From Candidatus Roizmanbacteria bacterium (lineage in GTDB: Bacteria; Patescibacteriota; Microgenomatia; UBA1406; GWC2-37-13): a stretch of 26,969 nucleotides of DNA. The notes under the pieces are model-generated. The model did no database searches and was not told the DNA's origin. It saw nothing but the letters and a program-made list of their open reading frames with translations. Numbering within the stretch: position 1 is the first letter of the stretch; every line of letters begins with the position of its first letter. A program made the translations under genes and the position numbers. The stretch lies in assembly GCA_013334845.1 (NCBI GenBank), contig JAAXWV010000001.1, positions 1-26,969 on the forward strand, given 5' to 3'. Of this stretch, positions 25,690 to 26,969 are shown piece after piece.

Positions 25690-25981
25690 TGATAGCAAGG
25701 GGCAATTCTCTGTAGATGGAACGTCTTTTAAGCCCGTGGACGAGATGAAAAAGGAAGATATTTTATCAATTATTGATACTATTTTAGACCCTAATCAGGA
25801 AGTTGAGATGGACGAGTACGACGCCAATCTCATTTTAAACCCAGCACAAAAAATCATTTATGACGGATTATACACAAAGTTCATAGAACTACAAAACAAC
25901 AAAGCTCAATTTAATAGTGAAATTAATGAGCTATATGATGATGAACTTGAATCCTACAAACAAGAGGGGTCTGAAGAATAA
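25670..25981 (+). CDS. Small acidic partner of PHP-ABC ATPase, 103 aa
   Basis: The gene starts inside the last 20 bases of the PHP-ABC gene, with AGAGG about 8 bases before its ATG, so the two are translationally linked. The protein is acidic and probably helical in its second half (ILNPAQKIIYDGLYTKFIE, then NSEINELYDDELESYKQEG). There are no catalytic motifs or membrane segments. I do not recognise the family. It probably binds or regulates the ATPase. Confidence 0.78.
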   Translation: MQCLKINDSKGQFSVDGTSFKPVDEMKKEDILSIIDTILDPNQEVEMDEYDANLILNPAQKIIYDGLYTKFIELQNNKAQFNSEINELYDDELESYKQEGSEE

Positions 25982-25997
25982 TATTCTGGATTAATTA

Positions 25998-26222
25998 CTA
26001 ATCGTTCGATTCATTTTTGTTGAATTTATTATACAGATCCTTTAGTTCTCCGTCACTCGATACATGCCCCATTTCATGAAAACGTTTCGAGTAGTGCTCC
26101 AAAAATGCGATTGCATTTTCTGGCGTGGCGTTCTCTGGATCAATAGTTTTTATGTATGCGATAACCTTATCGATATCAGCTTCGCTAATCTGGTATTCTT
26201 CAAAATTATTTGTATCCGTCAT
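25998..26222 (-). CDS. Small acidic protein, 74 aa
   Basis: AAGGAG lies 5 bases before the ATG, and 9 bases separate it from the PLD gene stop, so the two are co-transcribed. The protein is helical and acidic (ISEADIDKVIAYIKTIDPEN, then AIAFLEHYSKRFHEMG). I do not recognise the family. In the integrated state it is convergent with the PHP-ABC module; in the circle it would be the last gene of the recombinase operon. Confidence 0.75.
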   Translation of the reverse strand: MTDTNNFEEYQISEADIDKVIAYIKTIDPENATPENAIAFLEHYSKRFHEMGHVSSDGELKDLYNKFNKNESND

Positions 26223-26231
26223 ACAGACTCC

Positions 26232-26708
26232 TTATCTTAAATATCTTTTTAAGCCAATAAATGTTAGTAGTTCTTCGGCAAGTAATACTGACGTAATCCT
26301 TCTCATTATCTCACAACTATCATTAAACGATAGGATATTCAGACTACCTTCCCAAGTTATGCCTCTATCAATGATAGCTAGTTTGCGATGGTGCCCTACA
26401 GTGTACAGCACCTCTATGCCCAACTCATGCATATCATAGATAGCATTCAATGCCTGTTCTCGGTATATGTCTTCGTGATCGTCTGGATTACGAGTGTTAA
26501 TGATAATGTGGACATTACGCCGTCTGAGCTTTTTGAATACAGGCAGCAAAGTTTCCATACGTCTTGTCGTGATAAACGGGCTTTCTACTATCAACTCATC
26601 ATGACACGCACGCAAATCTCGCACAAATGCCTTATAAAATGTATTCTGGTCATAGAGCGACGAGCCTAATAGGTTTTCAGCCTTCTGTCTATGTAGCAGC
26701 TTAAACAT
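26232..26708 (-). CDS. Phospholipase D-superfamily nuclease, 158 aa
   Basis: One HKD motif is present: HRKLAIID (His107, Lys109, Asp114) followed by EGSLNILSFND, with the family's N-terminal strand-helix pattern (ELIVESPFITTRRM, VHIIINTR). At this size it resembles single-HKD enzymes such as Nuc of plasmid pKM101, which cut DNA as dimers; no signal peptide is visible. I chose the ATG at 26708 (MFKLLHRQK), not the in-frame one at 26756, because the restored recombinase frame ends at 26701-26703 and overlaps it as ATGTTTAA, a normal coupled start. As integrated, the gene has no obvious promoter upstream, only host sequence beyond the right core. Confidence 0.85.
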   Translation of the reverse strand: MFKLLHRQKAENLLGSSLYDQNTFYKAFVRDLRACHDELIVESPFITTRRMETLLPVFKKLRRRNVHIIINTRNPDDHEDIYREQALNAIYDMHELGIEVLYTVGHHRKLAIIDRGITWEGSLNILSFNDSCEIMRRITSVLLAEELLTFIGLKRYLR

Positions 26709-26850
26709 GGCGCATACTCTTTTCTGTTTCCGGTTCAATGACTTCAATTTGACCATTAATACTTACAAAGCCCAGTTGGACTAGCTTATCGTACACAAGG
26801 TATAAACTGCCCTCAATCTGATTCCACGACAGGTCGATGTGGTGTACCAA
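26701..26850 (-). other. Detached native C-terminus of the serine recombinase
   Basis: On the minus strand the right core gives TTG GTA, the same two codons and frame as in the recombinase at the left core. The frame stays open for 47 more codons (HHIDLSWNQIEGSLYLVYD, ending ETEKSMRHV) to TAA at 26701-26703. The segment has no start of its own: an in-frame TAG, in host DNA, immediately precedes the TTG. It is protein-like, with alternating hydrophobic residues and a helix-turn pattern. In the excised circle it would follow TETVSLV of the recombinase and give a 609-aa protein. It should not be annotated as a separate gene. Confidence 0.85.
26844..26850 (+). repeat. Right attachment core (attR)
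   Basis: GTACCAA is identical to the tRNA end at 121-127 and in the same orientation. The bases after it (CTAAAGAC and a terminator) look like the original sequence downstream of tRNA-Leu. Confidence 0.82.
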
Positions 26851-26858
26851 CTAAAGAC

Positions 26859-26881
26859 GAGACCATCAGTGGTCTCTTTTT
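26859..26881 (+). terminator. Displaced terminator of host tRNA-Leu
   Basis: GAGACCA (26859-26865), loop TCAG, and TGGTCTC (26870-26876) form a 7-bp stem followed by five T. It lies 8 bases beyond the right core. With the element removed it would sit about 9 bases after the tRNA CCA, a normal place for a tRNA terminator. Confidence 0.85.
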
Positions 26882-26925
26882 AGTATATTTGACTATATAA
26901 TTATATTAGTTTATTATATGCATAG

Positions 26926-26950
26926 TAGCCTGTTGTAGGCTAGAATTTTT
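26926..26950 (+). terminator. Possible host hairpin terminator
   Basis: TAGCCT (26926-26931), loop GTTGT and AGGCTA (26937-26942) form a 6-bp stem followed by GAA and five T. It may end a neighbouring host transcript. A TATAAT at 26950-26955 could belong to a host gene beyond the window. Confidence 0.35.
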
Positions 26951-26969
26951 ATAATTTGGTTCGTTAATC

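Larger units (their letters stand above)
121..26850. mobile_element. Integrated conjugative element in tRNA-Leu
   Basis: Two direct copies of GTACCAA (121-127 and 26844-26850) bound the element; the distance between core starts is 26,723 bp. The left copy is the 3' end of tRNA-Leu plus one base. Just beyond the right copy is a rho-independent terminator at a spacing normal for a tRNA gene, so removing the element restores tRNA plus terminator. Between the cores are a serine recombinase, a Replic_Relax candidate relaxase, a type IV secretion operon with coupling protein, and two blocks of defence-like cargo. The recombinase frame also reads continuously across the predicted circle junction, independent support for these ends. 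Confidence 0.9.

Noticed and set aside
26709..26756. Upstream in-frame start for the PLD nuclease (MVKLKSLN...)
   Set aside because: These bases encode the recombinase's native tail in another frame, and the start at 26708 overlaps that tail's stop in a normal coupled arrangement.
26701..26850. Reading the 49-codon frame at the right end as a separate gene with a TTG start
   Set aside because: The frame begins exactly at the attachment core and matches the recombinase frame at the other core, so it is better explained as the detached recombinase end.
1..26969. CRISPR array, insertion sequences or rRNA genes
   Set aside because: No regularly spaced repeats, transposase genes or rRNA-like sequence were seen.

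Overview
The window is an almost exactly bounded integrated conjugative element of about 26.7 kb, sitting in the 3' end of a tRNA-Leu(UAG) gene, with a few tens of bases of host DNA on each side. It is AT-rich and uses TGA as a normal stop. The transfer genes are a minimal single-membrane type IV secretion set: VirB2-like pilin, VirB6, PrgI/VirB3, a separate TraC-like protein, VirB4, a CHAP wall hydrolase and VirD4. With a Replic_Relax protein and many small compact genes, this suggests a Candidate Phyla Radiation bacterium, most likely Saccharibacteria (TM7). That placement rests on gene families and style, not on a marker gene.

Layout. Bases 1-127: host tRNA-Leu with promoter and left attachment core (GTACCAA). 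14-2409 (minus): large serine recombinase preceded by three small genes, one of them ribbon-helix-helix. 2526-4032: Replic_Relax candidate relaxase/initiator and two small minus-strand genes (one DUF3768), each followed by the same 27-bp repeat. 4290-15582: a defence-like cargo island with a SEC-C/PD-(D/E)xK nuclease, an ApeA-type HEPN protein, a DUF4935-type PIN nuclease, two divergent membrane proteins of unknown role, and an AlwI-like type IIS restriction-modification set (fused double adenine methyltransferase, endonuclease, small membrane protein, PIN-like protein). 15709-23553: the transfer operon, from one strong promoter and with overlapping genes. 23662-25981: a second cargo module, a PHP-ABC ATPase with a small acidic partner. 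25998-26708 (minus): a small protein and a PLD-type nuclease. 26844-26850: right attachment core. 26859-26881: the original tRNA terminator, now 26.7 kb from its tRNA.

Main observation. The recombinase reading frame runs through the left core and ends in 35 residues read from the antisense strand of the tRNA gene. At the right core the same frame (codons TTG GTA) continues for 47 protein-like codons to a stop that overlaps the PLD nuclease start by 8 bases. In the excised circle these join. The recombinase would then have a different, native C-terminus (609 versus 597 residues) and would head an operon with the PLD nuclease and the 74-aa protein. Integration therefore swaps the recombinase tail, cuts two genes from their operon, and removes the tRNA terminator so that tRNA transcription can run antisense into the recombinase gene.

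A second theme is that most cargo genes have a -10 box ending only 6-7 bases before the ATG, which predicts leaderless mRNAs. The transfer genes have clear ribosome binding sites.
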